A DNA stretch of 64,000 bases from Pisciglobus halotolerans (lineage in GTDB: Bacteria > Bacillota > Bacilli > Lactobacillales > Carnobacteriaceae): positions 62,001 through 126,000 of the forward strand of contig NZ_FOQE01000002.1 of NCBI RefSeq assembly GCF_900113675.1. Reading direction: 5' to 3'. This document shows positions 55,541 to 63,006 of the stretch, piece after piece. The first letter of the stretch is position 1, and each line of letters begins with the position of its first letter. The position numbers were made by a program, and so were the translations under genes. The notes under the pieces are model-generated. The model had not been told where the DNA came from, did no database searches, and saw nothing but the letters and a program-made list of their open reading frames with translations.

Positions 55541-56632
55541 TTATTTCTTCTTTAGATTAAATTTAAATTTCTGCCAAGGCTTGATTTGGTTCAGTAGAAA
55601 AAGTTCTTCTTCTGCTACTCGTCCAACAATATTAGTTTTCCCAGAATTTTTCATAGGCTGTAAAGCAATTTGCAGCTCTCCTGCATAATGAGCATAAAGC
55701 GAAGTTTCTACAATGATGTCGCCTCGTTTGATATCAGGTGTATTAAACGGCTTAAATTCATGTCCTTTATATTTCACTCGGCTTTGTGTGGAACGAATTA
55801 CATAATCAGAAACATCTCCACGATTAAAATGGAATTCTTCTAAAACAATTTTCTTTTCTATACTTGGAATATCTCCTCTCAATTCACAGTTCAACGTTAA
55901 TTGATAAGGATCAATTTCACTCAAAGCTTTTAATTCACCTTCTGCGGCAAATGCATTTGCGATAATAACATCATCAATAACCTCAGTTGCCCATAAATGT
56001 TTAGCTTGAACTTCGATGGGTAGCTCACGATGTTGCTCTAATGTACATAACCCTTCATCAACAGGCCAAGGCCCTATGTGAGCGGAAGGAGAATTAATGA
56101 AAGCAGCTGTTGTGATTCCTCGCTCTTTATACTGCTTGCTTGTCGTAATAAAATGTTCATAATTTAAACCGGTATAACGATGTGGATAAAAGTTATGACA
56201 GCCCATTAAGTAATCAGCATTTGCTTGATAACTTAAGATGTTTTCTAAATATTTGGTTCCGCTACTAATATTCAATTCTATTTTCAGATCTTGCGGATTA
56301 AAAGTCATAATAGATTCTTCATTCCCTGTAAATCCCATATCTAATCGAATTCCATCTGCTCCGATATTTTTAAAGAAGGTCAAGTCATTGTAACTAATTT
56401 CTAATTCGTTAAATATCTTTGGGTTAACGTCCGCGATAACTTCCATTTCTTTATTTTTTGCAAATGATATAACTTCTGTAAACTCTTTTACTATTTGTTC
56501 TTTATCGCCTTCTACGCTTAGTAAACATGTAAAAACCCGTTTAAAGTTATATTTTGCTGCGAGTTCAATATATTCTTTTATTTCTTCAAGCTTACTGTGG
56601 TTTGGATAAACCGATATTCCTAATCTTCTCAT
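55541..56632 (-). CDS. mupG: MupG family 6-phospho-N-acetylmuramidase (DUF871)
   Basis: A 363-residue TIM-barrel protein of the DUF871/MupG family: RRLGISVYPNHSKLEEIKEY at the start, DVNPKIFNELEIS near 98, IGADGIRLDMGFTGNEE near 118, NFYPHRYTGLNYEHF near 175, and a C-terminal cyclophilin-like domain (about 240-363). S. aureus MupG cleaves imported MurNAc6P-GlcNAc into MurNAc 6-phosphate and GlcNAc in the cytoplasm (GH170). Its presence defines the operon as a muropeptide/disaccharide recovery system. No murQ etherase gene follows here. Confidence 0.92.
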   Translation of the reverse strand: MRRLGISVYPNHSKLEEIKEYIELAAKYNFKRVFTCLLSVEGDKEQIVKEFTEVISFAKNKEMEVIADVNPKIFNELEISYNDLTFFKNIGADGIRLDMGFTGNEESIMTFNPQDLKIELNISSGTKYLENILSYQANADYLMGCHNFYPHRYTGLNYEHFITTSKQYKERGITTAAFINSPSAHIGPWPVDEGLCTLEQHRELPIEVQAKHLWATEVIDDVIIANAFAAEGELKALSEIDPYQLTLNCELRGDIPSIEKKIVLEEFHFNRGDVSDYVIRSTQSRVKYKGHEFKPFNTPDIKRGDIIVETSLYAHYAGELQIALQPMKNSGKTNIVGRVAEEELFLLNQIKPWQKFKFNLKKK

Positions 56633-56658
56633 GGTTTATTCTCCATTTCTTTTATTGA

Positions 56659-57825
56659 TCAAAAGTGACCGTAGAATTGTGGTTTTTCTGCTGGAACAGC
56701 TTTTGCCCAGCCTGCTAGAACTTCTTTTGTAGCCACCGCTTTATTTTGATAATGATACCAATTAATATCATGATAACCAACTAAGAAAGAAGACAAACTC
56801 GTAATGTCCATCTGCAAACAAGCATCTTGTTCTTTTTCAGCTATTTTTGTTGTTTTTTGATTCTCTATTTTGTAAACACCTTGGTTCCACGGCGCAAAAT
56901 GATCTGTTACTTTCAGATAAAGCGTTTTTTCTAGGGCATTAAAAGGATAGGCCGATAAAAATTTTTCAACGTCTACGATTCGAACCATCTTGTCTTGAAT
57001 AACTTTTTTTTCAAATTGAGGGTTTTCCCAGGTACTTCCAAAAGATTCATGTGCTGCAGCTGATCCCCTAACAGTCGAAACATTAGATTGATGAACATAA
57101 ATGTACTGCCATAGTTTTTGCTCGGCATCAATATTCAAAGCTATAAAATCTAATAATATAAAATCCATGTCTTGTATAAGATAACGAATATATCCTTCTG
57201 CTTCTCCTTCTTCATTCAGCACAACTGCAAACATAGCTTTAGGCTGCCTCATCTTTAAGCGTTTCCACCATTTTTCATCACGCTGCATCATTCCATTTGT
57301 TTTTAGTGCGTATTTCTCATAAACTTCTTTTACCATTAATATGTTATTATCCATATAAGAATAATCAAAACGGATAATGCCATTTAAATTTTTTTTGTCT
57401 ACATGGATCTTTTCGATTGGCAAGTTATAGTTTAATCGATCAAAAAACACTTCCCATCCAAAATAACGATAAAATGCTACTGAGAATGGACCTAAAATAG
57501 AAATTGTTTGTCCTCTGTTTTTCATTTCCTTTAAAGAATGAATAATCAGTTGTTTCATGACTCCGCTATTACGATACTCAGGATAAGTTGCGACAAAACC
57601 AATCCCTCCCATATCATAAATTTGACCATGTAAATTTATCTGTAGAGGTAAGATCATCAATTGACCTACGAGTCTTTCTTTATTGAACGCTCCGATAGTT
57701 GTGCTAATTTCAATCCAATTTCGAAAATCTTCTAATGTTTCTCCTTCATAAGCGTGTCGAAAGCAATAGTCTCTAATATCTATAATCAGATCAGTTTCCT
57801 TTTTAGTCATGATCCTATAGTCCAA
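56659..57825 (-). CDS. Eis-like GNAT N-acetyltransferase with SCP2-like C-terminus
   Basis: Residues 1-145 form a GNAT domain with GGIGFVATYPEYRNSGVMKQL near 73 (the V-x-x-x-x-R/Q-x-x-G-x-G/A acetyl-CoA loop, here RNSGV). A second GNAT-like lobe and a C-terminal sterol-carrier-like domain (about 290-388) complete the Eis plan; the C-terminal carboxylate is on Phe. Eis enzymes acetylate amino groups of aminoglycosides and lysines. In this operon it could re-N-acetylate amino sugars from deacetylated peptidoglycan; that is a hypothesis. It ends 26 nt before mupG. Confidence 0.8.
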   Translation of the reverse strand: MDYRIMTKKETDLIIDIRDYCFRHAYEGETLEDFRNWIEISTTIGAFNKERLVGQLMILPLQINLHGQIYDMGGIGFVATYPEYRNSGVMKQLIIHSLKEMKNRGQTISILGPFSVAFYRYFGWEVFFDRLNYNLPIEKIHVDKKNLNGIIRFDYSYMDNNILMVKEVYEKYALKTNGMMQRDEKWWKRLKMRQPKAMFAVVLNEEGEAEGYIRYLIQDMDFILLDFIALNIDAEQKLWQYIYVHQSNVSTVRGSAAAHESFGSTWENPQFEKKVIQDKMVRIVDVEKFLSAYPFNALEKTLYLKVTDHFAPWNQGVYKIENQKTTKIAEKEQDACLQMDITSLSSFLVGYHDINWYHYQNKAVATKEVLAGWAKAVPAEKPQFYGHF

Positions 57826-57829
57826 CGTT

Positions 57830-58732
57830 TTATTCTCCTTCTGCTAAAGATTGCAAATAGTAATAAGCTCCAATTGAATTTGAAACTTCTTTTTTAATTA
57901 CTTCTATTTCTAAGGGCAACTCCTTAATATTAGAAAAAAATTGTTCAAATACAATTTGATTTTTTTCTAAGACGCTACCGGTAACTGCAATGCTTAATTG
58001 ATTTTGAAAAGCCATTTTTTCTATCAGTTCTTTCACAAGCAAGGCTAAGTCCTGCCCAGCAGATCTTAGAATAGCAATAGCTTCAGCATCTTGCTGATCA
58101 GCGGCCTTGACTACTACTTTTGCTAGTGCTGCAACTTCATCTTTTTTGTGCTGATATACAAACTGAACGACCTCAAAAATTGTTTTAGCATGTAATTCAT
58201 TCAAAAGTTCTCTATTCAGAAAAGAAATAGAGGACTTTCCTTTGTCATAAGCAATCAAAGAATTTTTAATCATTTGAAGTGCAATCGCATAAGCACTTCC
58301 TTCATCACCGAGTAAATTTCCCCAGCCACCAGCACGATACTTTCTTCCATCTTTTATCCCCATTGCAATAGAACCTGTTCCTGAGATAACCAAAATACCT
58401 TCTTTGTTTTGAAGTAAAGCAAAGTAGGCAAGCCAAGCATCATTCAAAAAAGTTATAGAAGAGTCATACTTTTGGAAATGGCCTTCAAGTTCCTCTTTAA
58501 AATTTCCAGAATCTAGACCTGCCAATCCAAATATAATATGACTGCAATTTTTTCTTCCTAATTTTTTGAAAATGTCTTCAATTGCTTTTTCCAAATGTTC
58601 AATTGCTTTTTCTTTATTAATTAACGGGTTTCCAAAACCAGTTTTAGCAGTTGCGAGGGCTTTACCATCTTTGTCATATGCTGCTGCTTCTGTACTTGTT
58701 CCTCCGCTATCTATACCAATAATATACTGCAT
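57830..58732 (-). CDS. BadF/BadG-family amino-sugar kinase (MurK/GlcNAc kinase-like)
   Basis: An ASKHA-fold kinase of 300 residues. The phosphate-1 loop is GIDSGGTSTEAAAYD at the N-terminus, ILVISGTGSIAMGI near 115 the phosphate-2 loop, and GGWGNLLGDEGSAYAI near 138 the conserved block of GlcNAc kinases. The adenosine motif is AVTGSVLEKN near 255. It would phosphorylate the GlcNAc set free by MupG, or MurNAc/GlcNAc as MurK of Clostridium does. The open frame reaches 58771, but ATG at 58732 with AAAGG upstream is the family start. Confidence 0.88.
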   Translation of the reverse strand: MQYIIGIDSGGTSTEAAAYDKDGKALATAKTGFGNPLINKEKAIEHLEKAIEDIFKKLGRKNCSHIIFGLAGLDSGNFKEELEGHFQKYDSSITFLNDAWLAYFALLQNKEGILVISGTGSIAMGIKDGRKYRAGGWGNLLGDEGSAYAIALQMIKNSLIAYDKGKSSISFLNRELLNELHAKTIFEVVQFVYQHKKDEVAALAKVVVKAADQQDAEAIAILRSAGQDLALLVKELIEKMAFQNQLSIAVTGSVLEKNQIVFEQFFSNIKELPLEIEVIKKEVSNSIGAYYYLQSLAEGE

Positions 58733-58736
58733 TTTT

Positions 58737-59039
58737 TCAGCCTTTCTTTGCTTTACTGAATTGTTCTGCACGAACGATTCCTTTCACTTCATTTCTTTCT
58801 AACATTAAACGGCCTGTTTCAAAAAACATGACTGCAAATAATCCAGAAAGAATATAAGTTATCGTTTTAATCAGTTGAGGTAAATCATTAAATAATAAAG
58901 CAGGTATCAGTACAATCAAAAAAGCCAACAACCCAAATATCCATCGATTAATAAAAATTCCTTTTTTTTGTAAGAAATGAACCATTCCTACACCTGATAG
59001 CACAAATAGAATAAACAATACAATTATGATAAATTTCAA
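58737..59039 (-). CDS. small membrane protein in the MurNAc operon (100 aa)
   Basis: Three hydrophobic helices (about 2-20, 32-50, 58-78) and a basic tail; no family recognised. It lies between the EIIC and the kinase gene, 4 bp before the kinase ATG, so it is part of the operon. It has no PTS motifs. It may help the transporter or be a membrane chaperone; nothing in the sequence decides this. Confidence 0.7.
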   Translation of the reverse strand: MKFIIIVLFILFVLSGVGMVHFLQKKGIFINRWIFGLLAFLIVLIPALLFNDLPQLIKTITYILSGLFAVMFFETGRLMLERNEVKGIVRAEQFSKAKKG

Positions 59040-59128
59040 GATTCCTTACCTCTTTTCCTTACTAAAACTACAATCAAAGCTAGATAAAAGGCTGAATAGT
59101 TTATACTAAACAGCCTTTCGCTTTTACG

Positions 59129-60445
59129 TTAAACCGTAACTGTTTCTCCTTCTTCTGTTCCTTGCTCTTGTGCATTTTCTTCTTCCAGCATTTTTTTGTC
59201 ATAAACTTTGACAAATGGATAATAAATAATTCCCGCTAAAATGATGTTGATAATAACCAAAGCAGCAGCTTTCCAGTCATTACTTGCTGATAAGAACGCT
59301 CCCACCGGTGCAGGCAGTGTCCACGGTGCATTAACAGAAAAGCCGTTTACAATGCCAAATTTCACTGCAAAGTAACTGATAGTAGTCGTTACTGTAGGTG
59401 CCAGCACAAAGGGAATAGCTAAAATTGGGTTCATTACGATTGGCGTACCAAAAATCAAAGGTTCATTGATATTAAACAAAGCAGGAACAATTGAAAAACG
59501 TCCGACTTGTTTTAGATATGCTGATTTTGCAAAAAGAAGCAACGCACATAACGAAAGGGTTGCTCCAGATCCACCAATCCAGACTAACCATTGGTAAAAT
59601 TGTTCCGGTGCAATATAAGGCAATTCATTTGGCTGAGCGCCATCGATCAAGGCTTGCCCGTTTGCCTCCAGCATAACAAGCCACATTGGTCTAACGATTG
59701 AACCAATCACACTTACACCGTGAACACCAGCTGCCCATAATAAAGTAATTAAAACAACTGGCAATAAAACACCTATCAAATTATTTCCTAGAATATTATT
59801 TAGTGGAGAGAAAATACTCATCAACATACTATTGATGTCAAAACCAAGCAATACACGAATAACCCATACAACAATAATTACAAAAGCACCTGGTATCAAA
59901 GCTTCAAAGCTACGAGCAACCGATTCTGGCACTTGTTCCGGCATTGTTATCATCATTTTTTTCTCTTTAAAGAAACGTAATACTTCTACTGCAAAAATCA
60001 TAGCTAAAATAGCAGAGAACATTCCAGATCCACCAAGATTTCCCATTGGAAGTACCCAACCGATTCCTTCACCCTCTGGCAAAGAAGCATCTACATTTAA
60101 GGGAATCGTCAGCATCAAGAAAGTAGCTAAAGATAAAACACCACCTGAAACGCCATCTAACTTATAAGATTTTGCTAAACTATAGCCCATTCCATACGCG
60201 GCATATAATGACATTAAGCCAGTCGTAATTCGAAAGGGTATCGTGATTTGATTAACGTATGGAGCAATAGCATCTGCCCAAGATTGAATTGGGGGATTAC
60301 CAATAACTAAAAAGAAACAACCAATGATAATTAAAGATAATGTAGAAATTACCCCGTCACGAACTGCTTTTAAATGTTTTTGTTCAGCAAGTTTAGCCAA
60401 AGGAGGCATAAATTTGTTTTCAATCCAATTTAAGAAATTTGTCAT
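59129..60445 (-). CDS. lactose/cellobiose-type PTS enzyme IIC, probable muropeptide-sugar importer
   Basis: A 438-residue EIIC of the CelB/LacE type. About ten membrane helices, with the conserved VPALFNINEPLIFGTPIV loop near residue 330 that includes the substrate-binding NINEP motif and the His in WAAGVHGVSV near 222. It transports and, with EIIA and EIIB, phosphorylates a disaccharide. By context the substrate is MurNAc-GlcNAc or a related wall sugar, although characterised MurNAc PTS importers (MurP) belong to the glucose family. It ends in an acidic tail (EEENAQEQGTEEGE). Confidence 0.9.
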   Translation of the reverse strand: MTNFLNWIENKFMPPLAKLAEQKHLKAVRDGVISTLSLIIIGCFFLVIGNPPIQSWADAIAPYVNQITIPFRITTGLMSLYAAYGMGYSLAKSYKLDGVSGGVLSLATFLMLTIPLNVDASLPEGEGIGWVLPMGNLGGSGMFSAILAMIFAVEVLRFFKEKKMMITMPEQVPESVARSFEALIPGAFVIIVVWVIRVLLGFDINSMLMSIFSPLNNILGNNLIGVLLPVVLITLLWAAGVHGVSVIGSIVRPMWLVMLEANGQALIDGAQPNELPYIAPEQFYQWLVWIGGSGATLSLCALLLFAKSAYLKQVGRFSIVPALFNINEPLIFGTPIVMNPILAIPFVLAPTVTTTISYFAVKFGIVNGFSVNAPWTLPAPVGAFLSASNDWKAAALVIINIILAGIIYYPFVKVYDKKMLEEENAQEQGTEEGETVTV

Positions 60446-60516
60446 TTTTCTTTTCTCCCTTTATTTCTTATTCTGACTAATTTGAATATATAATTAAAAA
60501 GACAGACAACTCTAAT

Positions 60517-60822
60517 CTACTTATATTTCTTAATAAGGTTTAATGTTTTTGGAGCTCCAATAGGTGTATAGCCCATTGGTTCAACTTTTTCAATTGGGAC
60601 ATTGTTTTCTTTCGCATAAGAAGCAAATGTATCAAACTGATGTTTGACTTGTGGAGCAACGAGTAGCAAATCGTATTGTCCATCTTTTAATTCATCTTCT
60701 ACTGAACCCGATCCCACAGCTTTTATATTCATATCTATTCCTTGCTTATCTGCTTCTTTTTTTATTGCTTTAACAACGATTGCACTTGACATACCACCTG
60801 AACACACCATTAATACATCCAT
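60517..60822 (-). CDS. lactose/cellobiose-type PTS enzyme IIB
   Basis: A 101-residue EIIB with the phosphorylated Cys in MVCSGGMSSAIVVKAI near residue 7, close to the usual CxxGMSS loop. It receives phosphate from the EIIA at 55204-55524. The frame extends to 60852, but the ATG at 60822 has GGAGGAAATAAG directly upstream and gives the family N-terminus MDVLMVCSGG. It is the first gene of the operon. Confidence 0.93.
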   Translation of the reverse strand: MDVLMVCSGGMSSAIVVKAIKKEADKQGIDMNIKAVGSGSVEDELKDGQYDLLLVAPQVKHQFDTFASYAKENNVPIEKVEPMGYTPIGAPKTLNLIKKYK

Positions 60823-60935
60823 CTTATTTCCTCCTAATAACTTGATTAACAACTAAACTATACCGACTAAAATAATTTATTAATAAAGAAGATAAGAAAC
60901 TAGTTGATCATTTATAAAGCAACCTTTCAAACTTT

Positions 60936-60949
60936 TTTAAACGCTTACA
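60936..60949 (-). promoter_or_regulatory. cre site upstream of the MurNAc operon
   Basis: On the minus strand TGTAAGCGTTTAAA matches TGWAANCGNTNWCA at all but one defined position. It lies about 115 bp upstream of the EIIB start, so CcpA would repress the operon in the presence of preferred sugars. The -10/-35 boxes are not clear in the AT-rich surroundings (candidates TTTATAAAT near 60911-60919). The rest of 60853-61153 shows no gene. Confidence 0.7.
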
Positions 60950-61153
60950 AAACATTTAATACTATGCGATTTTCTCTCTTGTTCTCCTTTCCTTATTACT
61001 TATTTATTAAATTAATTAGCTGTTACTTTAACCATCCATCAACTATGTAAGCACTTTCTAACCTTTCCTAACGTGAGTATAACTCAACTGATACATTATT
61101 TCAACTTAAAATATAAAATAGTGAAATAAAAAATCATAAATGATGTAAAATGA

Positions 61154-61180
61154 GTGCCCAGATACAAATTACCTGGACAC
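61154..61180 (-). terminator. possible sirtuin gene terminator
   Basis: GTGCCCAG (61154-61161) and CTGGACAC (61173-61180) form an 8-bp stem with one wobble on the minus-strand RNA. The T-tract (TCATTTTAC) is weak. Confidence 0.5.
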
Positions 61181-61228
61181 CCAATTGGATTCTTTTGCTT
61201 CTTTCTATTTACTTTTATACTTATCTCC

Positions 61229-61957
61229 TTATTTACTTTCCAGCTCTTTAATCACTTCATTGATGTCTTCATGCAGCACGATCGAGAATTCTCTATCCAA
61301 CGGTGTCGGTGCTTTAGTGATCAATACACTTAAGTCACCGTCAAAGTAGTTTGGCAATCCGGCAGCTGGGTAAACTTCCAAGCTAGTGCCGATGACAAGC
61401 AGAAGGCCGGCTTCTGCCACTGCCTTAATGCTTTTGAACAGCAAAGCTTCATCTAGCATTTCCCCGTATAAGACGATGTCCGGTCTGACCAGTTGTTCAT
61501 TATAATAAGGCTTTTCGTCTTGAACCTCGATCTCCTGATAGGATACCTTTTGGCCAGATGGCAAGCGAAAACGCAAGGCGCTGCCATGCAGTTCATACAC
61601 CGCTGAACTGCCGGCCTTTTGATGCAGACCATCGATATTTTGCGTAATAATCGTGACTTTGTGTCCTTCATCTTCCAACTTTTTCAAAAAGCGGTGTCCG
61701 TCATTTGGTTTTGCATTTGGATAATAAATGTGTTTCATGAAATTGTGATAAAACAAGTCCGGCTGAGAAGCTAAAAAGGTGTCGCTCAACGCCTCTGCTC
61801 CAGAGTAGTTGATGCCGCTCAGCTGATCGTACACACCGCCTGAAGATCGAAAGTCCGGTATCCCGCTGCCTGTTGAAATCCCAGCCCCCGTGATCACAGC
61901 GATTTTTTGTGCCGATTTCAAATACTGTTGTATCTTTTCTATTTTTTTTGTTTTCAT
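61229..61957 (-). CDS. Sir2-family NAD-dependent protein deacylase without zinc cysteines
   Basis: The Rossmann-fold sirtuin motifs are complete: ITGAGISTGSGIPDFR near residue 22, TQNIDGLHQKAG near 103, the catalytic His in YELHGS near 121, and IGTSLEVYPAAGLP near 190. The usual zinc ribbon after the catalytic His (two Cys pairs) is missing; residues 122-165 contain no Cys at all. The length of 242 is otherwise normal. It may therefore be structurally distinct or a lipoamidase/ADP-ribosyl type member. AGGATCAGGATCG precedes the ATG. It is a single gene, cytoplasmic. Confidence 0.88.
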   Translation of the reverse strand: MKTKKIEKIQQYLKSAQKIAVITGAGISTGSGIPDFRSSGGVYDQLSGINYSGAEALSDTFLASQPDLFYHNFMKHIYYPNAKPNDGHRFLKKLEDEGHKVTIITQNIDGLHQKAGSSAVYELHGSALRFRLPSGQKVSYQEIEVQDEKPYYNEQLVRPDIVLYGEMLDEALLFKSIKAVAEAGLLLVIGTSLEVYPAAGLPNYFDGDLSVLITKAPTPLDREFSIVLHEDINEVIKELESK

Positions 61958-62089
61958 ATACGATCCTGATCCTTTCTGACAATTGTGCTTAAAAAGCCTT
62001 CCATCTTCAATTTACCTCTTTTAAAAAGGTTTTGCCAATAACTTTGATCTTACTCTTCTTTTATTTTGGCTACTTTGAAATGGAGCCGA

Positions 62090-62295
62090 TCTTGACGTTA
62101 TGGGCTAACTTAAAACAACAAAATAATCCAAAAAACAAAAAAATTATTGACAATCAATCTGTATAAATAAATTAACAAGAAATACATCGAACGATACTTT
62201 TATTTTTTTATTTTTAGATTAAAAATTATATTTTTTTAAAAAATGTTGTTTTAATTAAAAAATATACATTATTGTGATAAAATAAAGAAAAGAGG
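62090..62295. other. very AT-rich stretch before the toxin-antitoxin pair
   Basis: Between about 62130 and 62290 the sequence is almost only A and T (runs such as TTTTTTATTTTTAG and ATATTTTTTTAAAAAATG). It must hold the promoter of the toxin-antitoxin genes; TGATAAAAT (62275-62283) is a possible extended -10. The composition contrasts with the neighbours and suggests an acquired segment. The rest of 61958-62305 holds no gene. Confidence 0.5.
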
Positions 62296-62305
62296 AGGAT
62301 TTAAA

Positions 62306-62563
62306 ATGGAACAATACATTAAAAAATCTAGGAAGACGAGAAAACAAGGAAATACCTATATTACTTCCATTCCAAAAGAAGTTATTGAAGCTCTTTCTCT
62401 TTCAGAAGGAGATCAATTAGAATTTACGATAAAAAATGATAGTGTCAGTCTCGACAAAAAATTGTTAGTAGACACGCAAAATATTCCTAAAACCTTTTAT
62501 GAAGAGATTGATTATTTTATGAATAAATATGATGAAACTTTTAAAAATTTGGTTGAAAGATAA
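62306..62563 (+). CDS. AbrB/MazE-like antitoxin
   Basis: An 85-residue protein. Residues 10-50 fit the SpoVT-AbrB swapped-hairpin DNA-binding domain: RKQGNTYITSIPKEVIEAL, then SEGDQLEFTI. The C-terminal part, rich in acidic and aromatic residues, would wrap the toxin. AGAGGAGG precedes the ATG. Its stop overlaps the start of the Doc gene by one base (TAATG). It probably neutralises Doc and represses the operon. Confidence 0.85.
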   Translation: MEQYIKKSRKTRKQGNTYITSIPKEVIEALSLSEGDQLEFTIKNDSVSLDKKLLVDTQNIPKTFYEEIDYFMNKYDETFKNLVER

Positions 62564-62955
62564 TGAACTATTTGACAATAGAAGAAATCATTGCAATGAA
62601 TTATGCCCTAATTAAACGTTACAGTCCAAGAGAAATGATAGGTGTAAAAGATAAAAGTGCCTTAGAAATGACCATAGCTCAGCCCAAACAAAACGTTTTC
62701 GATAAAGAACTTTATCCAACGGTTTATGACAAGGCGTATATTCTTTATTTTAATCTCATCAAAAAACACTGCTTTCATAACGCAAATAAACGTACAGCTG
62801 TATTGGCATTGCTCGTTTTTCTTAAAAGAAACGGTATCGAATTAATCGTAGATAAAGAAGAGTTAGAGGAAATGACTGTAGCGATCGCGATAGATGTTGT
62901 ATCCAAAGATGAAATCTCCGCTTGGATACAATCCTATGCTAAAAAAGTAACATGA
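62563..62955 (+). CDS. doc: Fic/Doc-family toxin
   Basis: A 130-residue Doc-type protein. The active-site motif is HCFHNANKRTAVLALLVFL near residue 69, i.e. HxFx(D/N)ANKR with Asn in the Asp position as in Doc of phage P1. Doc phosphorylates elongation factor EF-Tu and stops translation. Doc toxins are usually paired with Phd antitoxins; here an AbrB-type protein takes that place. It is coupled to the antitoxin and closed by a strong terminator. Confidence 0.92.
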   Translation: MNYLTIEEIIAMNYALIKRYSPREMIGVKDKSALEMTIAQPKQNVFDKELYPTVYDKAYILYFNLIKKHCFHNANKRTAVLALLVFLKRNGIELIVDKEELEEMTVAIAIDVVSKDEISAWIQSYAKKVT

Positions 62956-62959
62956 TAAT

Positions 62960-63006
62960 AAAAAAAGATTGCTGAAGAAGAATATTCTAGCAGCAATCTT
63001 TTTTCT
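62960..63006. terminator. bidirectional terminator between doc and the pRiA4b-like gene
   Basis: AAAAAAGATTGCTG (62961-62974) and CAGCAATCTTTTTT (62991-63004) are perfect inverted copies with a 16-nt loop; A- and T-runs flank both sides. Confidence 0.95.
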
